DNA of 55,375 nucleotides from CAYVAP01 sp964343195. GTDB taxonomy: Bacteria > Bacteroidota > Bacteroidia > J057. Where the stretch lies: positions 1 to 55,375 of the forward strand of contig CAYFIR010000031.1 in NCBI GenBank assembly GCA_964343195.1, given 5' to 3'. The notes under the pieces are model-generated. The model was given only the letters and a program-made list of their open reading frames with translations. It was not told where the DNA came from and did not search any database. Of the stretch, positions 39,708-49,200 are shown piece by piece; position 1 is the first letter of the stretch; every line of letters begins with the position of its first letter. The translations under genes were made by a program, and so were the position numbers.

Positions 39708-40067
39708 TTAGGTAAGAAGTTCCTCATCCCGCTCGATCATCAGAATTGCATTCTGGGGGATGATGAAATATTTTTCGTCCTGATATACCACCTCATATGA
39801 TTCCTTTTGGAGGAAAATGGCCAGATCGCCTTCCCGGACCTGTAGAGGTACATACTTTACCGGGTCCTCTTCTTTCCATGGTTCGATTTCTCCCTGGGGG
39901 AAAGGGATAGGGTAGCCTGGACCTGCTTTTATAACATATCCACTTTGGATTTTTTCCTTCTCCCTTACACCGGGAGGCAGGTACAGGCCACTTGCAGTTC
40001 GCTCCCCCTGTTGTCGTGGACGGATCAGGACGCGATCGCCGATTATGATGAGTTTTTCCAGAGACAT
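39708..40067 (-). CDS. GroES-like co-chaperonin, long variant without GroEL
   Basis: This 119-residue protein has the GroES fold motifs: GDRVLIRPRQQGERTASGLYLPPGVREKEKIQSGYVIKAGPG, then a longer insertion and the C-terminal YFIIPQNAILMIERDEELLT. Canonical GroES has about 95 residues; the extra length is a proline/acidic loop (PIPFPQGEIEPWKEEDPVKYVPLQ). No groEL is nearby, so this is a paralogue of the main GroES. Such variants are known from Bacteroidota, but their partner is unclear. It precedes the cyclophilin lipoprotein gene by about 120 nt on the same strand. Confidence 0.85.
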   Translation of the reverse strand: MSLEKLIIIGDRVLIRPRQQGERTASGLYLPPGVREKEKIQSGYVIKAGPGYPIPFPQGEIEPWKEEDPVKYVPLQVREGDLAIFLQKESYEVVYQDEKYFIIPQNAILMIERDEELLT

Positions 40068-40591
40068 ATGGGTTATAGTATCATTTCAGGAATGAGGTTG
40101 ACTGGGTGAAGTTACATATCCTGGCTTGATTACATAGTATGGCATTTAAATTAGGGAATCTATGGGTTTGGGCCCTAAAGTCAGCCTGATCAGTAGGTTC
40201 TCAGTAATTTACAAACAGACCAGAGGGTGAATAATCAGTGTTTCAATAGGTTTATAATTTTTCATATTTTTTTTGACCAAATACTTGCTTTTCTCTCGGC
40301 CAAAACGCACATTTGTTATGTAATGCAACTGCTGATAAGCAAAGTGTTACCACTAAATTTTGACGATTCCATTTCGGTTTCTATAGAATTGTGTTTTCAT
40401 GGTTGTGCTGTAGGGACGGCTCTTAACGGAGTCGCTCCCTATTTTTTTTATCCCTTCTTTTGGATTGAAAAATATTTAAAAAGGGATGCAGCATTCCCTT
40501 TCACCCCGGCGTTTACTGGGAGAAATGATCATCCAAGGAAAGCTGCTTTCTACCTTACACTACTTTTTAACTTTTTGAATTGCCCAATCCC
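40068..40591. other. AT-rich gene-free spacer with one terminator-like hairpin
   Basis: No protein gene is convincing in this 520-bp region. The 122-codon plus-strand frame at 40227 has a phenylalanine-heavy, non-protein-like composition. A hairpin with T-run sits at 40411-40449. The base composition is clearly AT-richer than the surrounding genes. Confidence 0.55.
40411..40449 (+). terminator. Terminator-like hairpin in spacer
   Basis: TAGGGACGGCTC pairs with GAGTCGCTCCCTA (one bulge), followed by about eight T residues. No upstream gene is seen, so this could end a small RNA or act as an attenuator ahead of the LVIVD lipoprotein gene (ATG at 40592). Confidence 0.5.
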
Positions 40592-41890
40592 ATGAATCGG
40601 TTAACATATTCTATTACCACTATATTTATCATTCTGACAGTGCTGCTGACAGGATGTATCCAGGACAAATGTGCCCGCACCATCACCGTGGTCTCCATGG
40701 AACCCGTCTACGCTCAGATGGCGGACCTACGCGGTCAGGTGGGGCCAGAAACTGCTCGGCCACTCACAGATCCTGGAAAGATCTACTTCAAGGACCAGAT
40801 GGTGTTTATCGCCGAGAACAATGAAGGGGTTCACATCATCAACAACGCAGATCCCGCCAATCCGCAGAACATCGGGTTTATCAAGGTGCCTGGTGTGCGG
40901 GACATGGCTGTCAAAGGAAGCATTATGTATGTGGATTCCTACCTGGACCTTGTTTCCATTGACATCAGTGATCCTCTGAATGCCCGTGAGGTAGGCCGTC
41001 AGGAAGATGCCTTCCCTTATGGCTCATGGCACCCAGGTCTCTGGGCTGATGAAAGCCGGGGTATTGCCGTGAGCTTTGAAGAGCAGATCACTGAACAGGA
41101 GGTTAACTGTACCAGCAATGACTGGGGCTGGCTCCAGAATATGGGTGGAAACATCTTTGTTGATGTCCTGGCCACCAATGATTTTGCTGGTGCCCCAGAA
41201 GGAGTCCGATCGACTTCCGAGATTCCCAACGGAATAGGAGGGTCCATGGCCCGCTTTACCCTCGTGAATGACTATCTCTATCTGGTGACTACAGAGCAAC
41301 TGTTTGCCTATAGCCTGGCTACTTTGGAAAACCCCATCAAGAGAAGCGAGCAGTATGTTGGATGGGAAATCGAAACGATTTTCCCAATGCAGGACAAATT
41401 GTTCATTGGCTCAAGCACGGGAATGTTTGTGTATGATCTGAGCAGTCCAGACTTGCCAGAGTATGAATCGAACTTTGCTCATGCCAATGCCTGTGATCCA
41501 GTCGTAGTTGAAGGCGACTATGCCTATGTTACCCTGCGTGGTGGAACAACCTGCGGCGGATTTTCCAATCAACTCGACGTGGTGAATGTGTCCAACGTCA
41601 ACCAGCCATTCCTGGAAGCTACCTATCCCATGACAGGGCCTTATGGCCTTGGAATCCGGAACAGTATTTTATTTATCTGTGATGGGGAGGCTGGGCTTAA
41701 AGTTTACGACGCAAGCGATGTAAACGCCATTGATGATAACCAGCTGGCCCATTTCCCGGACATCAATGCCTACGACGTAATCCCGCTGAATGATGTACTG
41801 CTCCTGATTGGGGAGGATGGCTTCTATCAGTATGACTACTCGGATGTGACTGACATAAAACTCCTGAGCAGCATTCCTATTGAGGAGTAA
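40592..41890 (+). CDS. LVIVD-repeat lipoprotein
   Basis: This 432-residue protein begins with a lipoprotein signal (MNRLTYSITTIFIILTVLLTGC, C22). The rest consists of LVIVD-type repeats, such as HIINNADPANPQNIGFIKVPGVRDMAVKGSIMYV and VSIDISDPLNAREVGR, which are expected to form a beta-propeller. Such proteins are surface- or envelope-exposed and of unknown function. The start at 40592 places the signal first (the longer frame from 40580 adds MPNP). A terminator (41909-41944) follows. Confidence 0.82.
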   Translation: MNRLTYSITTIFIILTVLLTGCIQDKCARTITVVSMEPVYAQMADLRGQVGPETARPLTDPGKIYFKDQMVFIAENNEGVHIINNADPANPQNIGFIKVPGVRDMAVKGSIMYVDSYLDLVSIDISDPLNAREVGRQEDAFPYGSWHPGLWADESRGIAVSFEEQITEQEVNCTSNDWGWLQNMGGNIFVDVLATNDFAGAPEGVRSTSEIPNGIGGSMARFTLVNDYLYLVTTEQLFAYSLATLENPIKRSEQYVGWEIETIFPMQDKLFIGSSTGMFVYDLSSPDLPEYESNFAHANACDPVVVEGDYAYVTLRGGTTCGGFSNQLDVVNVSNVNQPFLEATYPMTGPYGLGIRNSILFICDGEAGLKVYDASDVNAIDDNQLAHFPDINAYDVIPLNDVLLLIGEDGFYQYDYSDVTDIKLLSSIPIEE

Positions 41891-41908
41891 AAACGGGGGT
41901 AACCTTGG

Positions 41909-41944
41909 AGCCCGATCAGAGGGATTCTTCCCACTGATCGGGCT
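41909..41944 (+). terminator. Terminator after LVIVD gene
   Basis: AGCCCGATCAG / CTGATCGGGCT, a perfect 11-bp stem, followed by ATTTATT, 19 nt after the stop. Confidence 0.8.
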
Positions 41945-42037
41945 ATTTATTGAGCATGAGCATTTTTTAAATGAAAAAAGTTCATGATTATGCCAAGGTT
42001 TTTACAGGAAATTCTTGGCGTTCGTGAACGGGATGCC

Positions 42038-42045
42038 TATCTTTG
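42038..42045 (+). promoter_or_regulatory. Promoter of rpsO
   Basis: TATCTTTGC (-7) is preceded 20 nt upstream by TTG (-33), giving a well-spaced Bacteroidota promoter 37 nt before the rpsO ATG. Confidence 0.65.
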
Positions 42046-42082
42046 CATTTCCGAAAAAAATACGTTCAAAACTGGATCATAG

Positions 42083-42355
42083 ATGTACCTGTACAAAGAA
42101 CTGAAAGAGGAGATCTTCGAGAAATACAGCAAAGGTGGAGCCAACGATACTGGTTCACCTGAAGGTCAGATTGCGCTGTTTACTTATCGCATCAAGCACC
42201 TAACCGAGCACCTCAAGGAAAACCGCAAAGACAAGTCAACTCAGACTGGTCTGCAGCGCCTGGTAGGTAAGCGTCGCCGCCTGCTTGATTACCTCAAGGA
42301 CAAAGACATCGAGCGCTACCGCGCCATCATCAAGGAACTGGGCATCCGTAAGTAG
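42083..42355 (+). CDS. rpsO: 30S ribosomal protein S15 (uS15)
   Basis: This 90-residue protein matches uS15: TGSPEGQIALFTYRIKHLTEHLKENRKDKSTQTGLQRLVGKRRRLLDYLKDKDIERYRAIIKELGIRK. It binds 16S rRNA in the small-subunit platform and autoregulates its mRNA in some bacteria. The neighbouring pnp gene downstream is the usual partner. Two terminator-like hairpins (42365 and 42436) separate them. Confidence 0.97.
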   Translation: MYLYKELKEEIFEKYSKGGANDTGSPEGQIALFTYRIKHLTEHLKENRKDKSTQTGLQRLVGKRRRLLDYLKDKDIERYRAIIKELGIRK

Positions 42356-42364
42356 CCTTCCCAT

Positions 42365-42388
42365 AGCCATGGGATGGCTGGCTTTTTT
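42365..42388 (+). terminator. Hairpin with T-run between rpsO and pnp (1)
   Basis: AGCCAT / ATGGCT stem with GGG loop followed by GGCTTTTTT, 9 nt after rpsO stop. It probably attenuates read-through into pnp. Confidence 0.6.
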
Positions 42389-42435
42389 ACCCTCCAGGGT
42401 CAACCACCAGGGACACCACGGCAACCTGGAAAAAT

Positions 42436-42461
42436 CGATCTCGCGAAAAGATCGGCTTTTT
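42436..42461 (+). terminator. Hairpin with T-run between rpsO and pnp (2)
   Basis: CGATCT / AGATCG stem with a CGCGAAA loop followed by GCTTTTT, 80 nt before pnp. A second attenuator-like hairpin. Confidence 0.5.
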
Positions 42462-42541
42462 CTCGTTCGGTGTTTACTTGGTGGTTATATTTGTTTTTTA
42501 ACACAGGATTAAAAGAATCTATTCGAAGTTAAGTATCTGAT

Positions 42542-44743
42542 ATGCAAGTTGTAAAGAAGACTGCAACCCTACCTGATGGTCGGGAGATTACCCTGGAGAC
42601 CGGGGCCCTGGCCAAACAGGCAGACGGCTCTGTGTTGCTGACCTGCGGAGAAACCATGCTACTGGCTACAGTAGTTGCCCGTAAGGAGATCAACATTGAG
42701 ACAGACTTTCTGCCTCTTTCCGTAGACTATATGGAAAAATTTGCCGCCTCCGGACGTTTCCCAGGCGGTTTTTTCAAGCGTGATGGCCGTATGGGCGAGA
42801 ACGAGATTCTCACCAGCCGCCTTGTAGACCGAGCTATTCGTCCCCTGTTCCCCGACGATTACCATGGGGACACCCAGGTCATGATCCAACTTATGTCATC
42901 TGATTCCAAGGATCAGCCAGATGCACTGGCCTGTTTGGCCGGATCTGCTGCTCTGATGGTATCTGATATCCCATTTCCGGACCCAGTTTCAGAAGTGAGA
43001 GTAGCCCGTAAGGATGGCAACTTTATCATCAATCCTACTTTTGAGGATATGGCTGGCTGTGACCTGGATCTCATGGTGGCTGCTACCGATGACTCCATTA
43101 ACATGGTGGAGGGTGAAATGCTGGAAGTGAGTGAAGAGGTAATGCTTGAGGCACTGAAAGTTGCCCACGAGTCTATCCGCGAGCTCAACAGGATTCAACA
43201 CGAGTTGCGTGCTGAGGCCGGCAAGCCTACCCGCGAATATGATACCCTGCCATTTGACGAAACACTGTACAACCAGATCAAGGAGCGGGTTTCTGCTGGA
43301 ATCGATGAAATTGCCCGTGGAGGGATGGGAAAAGAAGATCGCTCTGAAAAGACCAACGCGATCAAGGAAGCGGTTGTAGAAGAGCTGAAGGAGCAATATG
43401 AGGAGGACGAATACTTTGGTGCCAAGATGGGCCAGTACTTCAAGTCCATCCAGAAAGAGATCGTACGTAACGTGACCGTTACTGAAAAGCGGCGCCTCGA
43501 TGGCCGTGGCCTGGAAGATATCCGCGACATCTGGTGCCAGACTGGCCTGTTGCCACGTTCACACGGATCCTCTGTTTTCACCCGTGGAGAAACCCAGGCT
43601 CTGTGTACAGCTACCCTGGGAACCAAGTACGACGAGCAGACCATCGATACGGTTACTTTCAAGGGGACCAAGCGATTCATGCTACAATATACCTTCCCCG
43701 GATTCTCTACCGGAGAGGTGCGTCCCAACCGTGCTCCAGGCCGACGTGAGGTAGGTCATGGCAACCTTGCAGAGCGAGCGCTGAAGATTGTGGTCCCGGA
43801 AGAATCCGACTACGTAATCCGCGTAGCTTCTCACATTCTGGAATCCAATGGCTCCAGCTCTATGGCCTCTGTTTGTGGAGGGTGCCTCGCGTTGATGGAC
43901 GCAGGTGTGCAAATCGCTCGCCCGGTGTCTGGCATCGCCATGGGACTGATCACTACTGATGACGGATTTGCCGTCCTAAGTGATATCCTGGGGGACGAAG
44001 ACTTCCTGGGAGATATGGACTTCAAGGTGGCAGGTACCACTGAAGGACTTACCGCCTGCCAGATGGACATCAAGATTCGTGGACTTTCCTACGAAATTAT
44101 CGAGCAGGCCCTGCAACAGTCCAAGCGTGGACGTCTCCATATCCTGGAGAAAATGTTGGAGACCCTTCCTGAGCCACGCAAGGAGCTCTCTCCCTATGCC
44201 CCACGATTCTTTACCATGGAAATTCCTCATGAATTCTTTGGTACCATCATCGGTCCTGGCGGAAAGATCATCCAGGAGATTCAGAAGATTTCCGGTTCTC
44301 AGATCGCCCTTGAAGAAGGCCCTGAGAATATGGGGAAAGCCACCATCACTGGTGACAATGCGGAGGCAATTCAGACCGCCGTTCAGCATATTCGTCAGTT
44401 GATCCAGGTGCCTACTGTAGGAGACGTTTATGATGCCAAAGTAAAGAGCATCATGGATTACGGAGCCTTCGTAGAATTTATGCCAGGAAAAGAAGCGCTG
44501 CTTCACATCTCCGAGATCACCCATGAGCGCCTGCGTACCATGGATGGAGTGTTTGAAATCGGAGATGAAATCCAGGTGAAACTGACCGGAGTAGATCCCA
44601 AGTCCGGCAAGTGGCGTCTGAGTCGTAAAGTCCTGCTGCCCAAGCCTGAAGGCTGGGAAGAGCGCGAAGACAATGACCGTGGCGGTCGTGGCGACCGCGG
44701 TGGTGACCGAGGCCGCGGAAGAGGCCGTGGACGACGTGACTAG
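42542..44743 (+). CDS. pnp: Polyribonucleotide nucleotidyltransferase (PNPase)
   Basis: This 733-residue enzyme is a 3'-5' phosphorolytic exoribonuclease in RNA turnover. The order is two RNase PH domains (about 1-225 and 310-540; FLPLSVDYMEKFAASGRFPGGFFKRDGR and GTKYDEQTIDTVTFKGTKRFMLQYTFPGF), KH domain with the GGKIIQEI-type loop, and S1 domain (VGDVYDAKVKSIMDYGAFVEFMPGKEALLHISEI). The C-terminus carries an unusual arginine-glycine-rich tail (RGGRGDRGGDRGRGRGRGRRD), which could add RNA binding. The gene follows rpsO as in many bacteria. Confidence 0.97.
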   Translation: MQVVKKTATLPDGREITLETGALAKQADGSVLLTCGETMLLATVVARKEINIETDFLPLSVDYMEKFAASGRFPGGFFKRDGRMGENEILTSRLVDRAIRPLFPDDYHGDTQVMIQLMSSDSKDQPDALACLAGSAALMVSDIPFPDPVSEVRVARKDGNFIINPTFEDMAGCDLDLMVAATDDSINMVEGEMLEVSEEVMLEALKVAHESIRELNRIQHELRAEAGKPTREYDTLPFDETLYNQIKERVSAGIDEIARGGMGKEDRSEKTNAIKEAVVEELKEQYEEDEYFGAKMGQYFKSIQKEIVRNVTVTEKRRLDGRGLEDIRDIWCQTGLLPRSHGSSVFTRGETQALCTATLGTKYDEQTIDTVTFKGTKRFMLQYTFPGFSTGEVRPNRAPGRREVGHGNLAERALKIVVPEESDYVIRVASHILESNGSSSMASVCGGCLALMDAGVQIARPVSGIAMGLITTDDGFAVLSDILGDEDFLGDMDFKVAGTTEGLTACQMDIKIRGLSYEIIEQALQQSKRGRLHILEKMLETLPEPRKELSPYAPRFFTMEIPHEFFGTIIGPGGKIIQEIQKISGSQIALEEGPENMGKATITGDNAEAIQTAVQHIRQLIQVPTVGDVYDAKVKSIMDYGAFVEFMPGKEALLHISEITHERLRTMDGVFEIGDEIQVKLTGVDPKSGKWRLSRKVLLPKPEGWEEREDNDRGGRGDRGGDRGRGRGRGRRD

Positions 44744-45109
44744 TGCCTGTGGAATTAAGTAATTACTCATTCGTAATTCGTATAAAGTGCTCGTCAGCAA
44801 TGCTTTCAATTACTGATTACAAATTTCGAATGCGAAGCACTAGTGCTTCTGGAAGGTAATCTTTGACCGTTATGGCTTGATTTTTTCGTCCTAATTGGTC
44901 AATTACTTCGTTCCGCAAGCAATGGTATGTAGCAGAGGAGCAGGGCCTGTGTCCTGCCACTCCATATTTTATCTGAATTCCAGTCGTTGATTTTCCTTTG
45001 GTTTGGTGTAAGGCTAAACTGTTTTGAGAAGATTGGCGACTGGGATTTTTGTTTTATCTTGCCACGTCTTCGAAATTTATCCATCCTTCTAACAAAACCT
45101 TTCGGCACT
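44744..45109. other. Spacer with palindrome and CGTAATTCGTA motifs
   Basis: No gene. The region has a CATTCGTAATTCGTA motif of the kind seen in other spacers, a perfect 16-bp palindrome GAAGCACTAGTGCTTC (44836-44851), and the promoter of the SDR gene with TATCTTGC at 45055-45062. Confidence 0.5.
45055..45062 (+). promoter_or_regulatory. Putative -7 element for SDR gene
   Basis: TATCTTGC precedes the ATG at 45110, with TTG about 19 nt further upstream. The same short variant precedes the methyltransferase gene at 9831. Confidence 0.4.
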
Positions 45110-46102
45110 ATGAAAGTCTTGGTTACTGGCGGCGCAGGTTTTATAGGGTCCAATCTGACCAACGTCCTTTTAGGTAAAGGACATGAAGTTAAGGTGCTGG
45201 ACAACCTATCAACCGGGCGGTTAGAAAACCTTGAGCCATTCATGGCTCATCCTCAATTTGGCTTCACTCAGGGTACTGTTACCGACCGTAAACTGGTTGA
45301 GGAACTGGTCCAGTGGTGTGACCACGCCTACCACCTCGCTGCCCCGGTAGGGGTTAAGTACATCATGGAAAACCCCGTCAAGACGGTTCTCGATAACATT
45401 CGGGGGGTTGACCTGATGCTGGAAGCTGCCAACAAGTACAAAAAGCGTATTCTGGTAGCCTCAACCTCAGAGATTTATGGCAAGAGCCTTGATCTGCTGG
45501 ATTCTACCGGAACCCATAAGCTGAAGGAAACCGATTATCGTGTAGAAGGATCTACCCGTAATCATCGATGGGCTTATGCGAATACCAAGGCCATGGACGA
45601 GTTCCTGGCCTTTGCATATTACAAGGAGTTTGGGACAGAGGTTGTGATAGCGCGTTTCTTCAACACGGTAGGGCCACGACAGCTATCCAATTATGGGATG
45701 GTGATCCCCAACTTCGTACAGCGTGCCATCGCGGGAGAGGATGTAGTGGTATTTGGAACCGGAGAGCAGCGCCGTAGCTTCATGCATGTGGGGGACGCAG
45801 TCCGCGCCATTACCGAGCTGATGTTAACTGGCAAGGGGGTAGGGGAGGAATTCAATGTGGGAAATCCCATTGAAATCACGATGAATGATTTGGCCCAAAA
45901 GGTGATTGATAAAGTGGGAAGTGAATCAAAGGTGATTCATAAATCCTACGAAGAAGTATATGGACCAGGCTACGAAGACATGAACCGCCGTACTGCTGAT
46001 ATTACCAAGCTGGAAACTACACTGGGTTTTAAACTTGAGCATGATCTGGACTCAATTCTTGATGATGTAATCAGGTTTTCCCGTGAGCGTGTTGAAGCCT
46101 GA
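45110..46102 (+). CDS. NAD-dependent epimerase/dehydratase (sugar-nucleotide SDR)
   Basis: This 330-residue enzyme of the extended SDR family acts on a nucleotide sugar for surface polysaccharide or related pathways. The NAD-binding motif MKVLVTGGAGFIGSNL is at the N-terminus. The catalytic serine and tyrosine are in STSEIYGKSL and YANTKAMDE (YxxxK type). NTVGPRQ and HVGDAVRAI also match the family. Close relatives include UDP-glucuronate decarboxylase and GDP-mannose dehydratase-like enzymes; substrate not fixed by sequence. It is followed by a strong terminator (46135-46175). Confidence 0.88.
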   Translation: MKVLVTGGAGFIGSNLTNVLLGKGHEVKVLDNLSTGRLENLEPFMAHPQFGFTQGTVTDRKLVEELVQWCDHAYHLAAPVGVKYIMENPVKTVLDNIRGVDLMLEAANKYKKRILVASTSEIYGKSLDLLDSTGTHKLKETDYRVEGSTRNHRWAYANTKAMDEFLAFAYYKEFGTEVVIARFFNTVGPRQLSNYGMVIPNFVQRAIAGEDVVVFGTGEQRRSFMHVGDAVRAITELMLTGKGVGEEFNVGNPIEITMNDLAQKVIDKVGSESKVIHKSYEEVYGPGYEDMNRRTADITKLETTLGFKLEHDLDSILDDVIRFSRERVEA

Positions 46103-46134
46103 TCTGATAAGGGCTTCCAATAGATAATCCTTGA

Positions 46135-46175
46135 TGCAACGAGTGCCACATATGGCCCTCGTTGCATTTTTTTTT
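46135..46175 (+). terminator. Terminator after SDR gene
   Basis: TGCAACGAG / CTCGTTGCA, a 9-bp stem with inner GCC/GGC pairing, followed by nine T residues, 32 nt past the stop. Confidence 0.88.
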
Positions 46176-46279
46176 GAATTATTCCCGGTTGACCCAACCA
46201 TTTGCTGAGTTGCCATCGTGTAGGAGGGCAAAAGGCACCGATTTCACTTTTTCTCCTCAACTCCGAAAAGATACCTTCA

Positions 46280-49200
46280 ATGAGAAAGATTAGCTTTTTA
46301 CTTGGTTTGCTTATGCTTGCCCTTTCTGGACAGGTGTTGGCTCAAACCAGTCAGGTGTACATCAGTGGCACCATCACCGACCAGTCGGGTCAGCCCATCC
46401 CCAACCAGTGGGTAGTCGCCGAATTTGGTGGTAATCAGGGCTTCCAGGACTTTGATTCGATCCAGGCCAATGTCAATGGATTTTTTGATGATACTACCTT
46501 TGTCACTCCTCCTCAGACGGGCTATATCCTGGTTTGGGTTTCTGTACCGGGTTGTAACCCCAGTTACATGGTGGATACGGCATTCTTTGACTCATCGGCC
46601 TATCAAAGTTATACGTTTAATTTTCAAACAAACTGTAATGCCCCTCCCACGTGTGTAGCCAGTTTCTCCCACCAAACATCTGGCACAGGCCTGGTGACAT
46701 TCACCAATCTATCGCAGGCTCCAGCAGGGACCAGCTATTTCTGGGACATGGGCGACGGTAGCACCATGACCGGCAATAATGTCAGCTACCTGTACGGGTC
46801 ACCAGGTACCTATACCGCCTGCCTTTATCTGAATAACAGTACGACGGGCTGCTTTGACAGCACCTGCCAGACCATCGTAATTCCCAGCCAAACCTGTACC
46901 GCGAACCTTTATGCTGGCTCACTGGGCAATGGGGAGTATCTGTTTGTGGCTGACTCCAGCCAGAGCAATCCTGGCACCGTTTACGTCTGGGACTTTGGAG
47001 ATGGCACCGTCTCGACTACTTACGCAGCCAATACTACTTATCAATACGCCGTTGTTGACAGTTATCAGGTATGCCTGACGGTTATCGACTCCAGCATCAA
47101 CTGTACAGCTACTGACTGTGAGTTGATCTACGTAAATACCGTCCCCAATACCTGTGTAGCCAATTTTGATTATCAGACCACCTTTACCGGGGCACTGGCA
47201 TTCTTCAATACCTCTCAGGCTCCTGCGGGGGCCGTGGCTACCTGGGACATGGGAGATGGAACGGTCATGACAGGCAATAACTTTGTCTACAGCTATAACT
47301 CCACTGGCACCTATCAGGTGTGTATGTATATCAGCAATCCTGCTACCGGATGTCAGGACAGTATTTGCAAGAATGTATTCTACCAGGCTGCGCAATCCTG
47401 TAACGCGAGCTTCGCAGCGATCCAGACGACAACAAATGGCGATTTTACCTTCTTTGCAGATTCCTCTACCAATAATCCAGGTACCCTATACCAGTGGGAT
47501 TTTGGAGATGGGAATACCGCTGTGACCACAGCTCCCTACATTTCAAACCAGTATACACAACCAGGAAGTTACATGGTATGCCTGGCCGTTACTGACACCC
47601 TGACCGGCTGCATGGATTCTACCTGTCAGTTGGTTACCTATTCCAATGTGCCGACTTGCTCCGCAGACTTCATATTCACTCAGATCGGTGCTCCCGGAAG
47701 CTATGATGTACAGTTTATCAATACCTCTATCCCGCAGGATACAACTCAGTATCAGGCCGTTCACTGGTATTTTGGAGATGGGACACTTGATAACCAGTCC
47801 AAGTACATGACATACCACACTTATCCTGGACCTGGAACTTATTTTGCAAGCCTCTACCTGCAGACAACCTCCGGATGTGTCGATACAGTTGCGCAGGTAA
47901 TTACGCTTGCTGGATCTGGTTGTGCAGCGGACTTCTCCTGGGATAGCTCAGGGTTGACGGTAGATTTTACCAACCTGTCCACTGGTAGCAATCCTGCCGG
48001 ACCACTTGATTATTACTGGTATTTCGGAGACAGCACGGGCACTTCTACCCAGATGAGTCCAACTTACACCTACTCACAGCCAGGTACATATTTTGTTTGT
48101 CTGGCCATTACGGATTCGCTTACAGGCTGTACCGACCAGATCTGTGAAATGATCTCCGTTGGGGTGACTGGTGGAAATACCTGTATCGCAGAATTCATTC
48201 CTACCCCCCTTGGGAACCAGACTTTTGTGTTCCAGGCACTTGCCTATGGGCAACCCTATACCTACACCTGGAACTTCGGGGATGGAACGGGCGACAGCAT
48301 AGCAGGTCCATTGGTCCACTATACCTACTCCCAGCCAGGACAGTATAATGTATGTCTGACATTGGCTGATACAGCTAATAATTGCGCTGACACGGTTTGC
48401 TACCTGGTCGATGCTACCGCAGCAAACCCAACCTGTAGTGCAAACTTTGTCTGGAGCCAGACTGCAACTGGTGCCTACCAATTCACGAATCTTTCGACCT
48501 CTCAGGATTCAAATGCGACCAGCTATTTCTGGGAGTTTGGCGATAGCACCTTCTCAACTGCTGCCAATCCTTCCAAGACCTACAACGGCCCTGGACCATG
48601 GGTTGTCTGTCTGACGGTAACCGATTCCTCAACTGGTTGTATGGACTTTACCTGTCAGGTGGTTGGAGATAGTGTAAATCTGGGATTGAGCATCAGTGGA
48701 CTGGTATTGCAGAATGGTCTGCCTGCCCTGAACGGCATCGCCTACCTCATCGAGCATGACAGTGCCGCAGGAACCCTTACGTTGATAGACTCCACCTTTA
48801 TTGGCGGTAGTTACTACCATTTCCAGAATGTACAGCCCGGTACCTACCTGGTGAAAGCAGCCCTGCTGCCCGGTAGCCCAGGGTACTCGAGCTTCCTGCC
48901 TACTTACCTGGGCGACGAGCTATTCTGGGATGATGCCATCAGCACCATAGTCGGGGGCTACCCCGTAGTCAATCCCTCCATTAACCTGATCCTGGGGAAT
49001 AATCCTGGCGGCCCCGGTTTCATCGGGGGACTCGTATCACAGGGAGCCAACAAGAAAGGCGATCCTATGACCAACGTCTCCATTCTTCTACTGGATGCTG
49101 ACTATAACCCTGTGACCCACGTAGCCACAGATGCAAATGGAGAGTTCATCCTGGAAAATCTGGCATATGGGACCTACCACGTATTTGTCGAAATGCCAGG

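Noticed and set aside
40227..40595. 122-codon plus-strand frame in the AT-rich spacer
   Set aside because: It is rich in Phe and aromatic runs with no signal, domain or homologue-like pattern, and it runs through a terminator hairpin.
43976..44809. 277-codon minus-strand frame opposite pnp
   Set aside because: It lies antisense to PNPase and lacks any domain; a mirror of a well-conserved gene.
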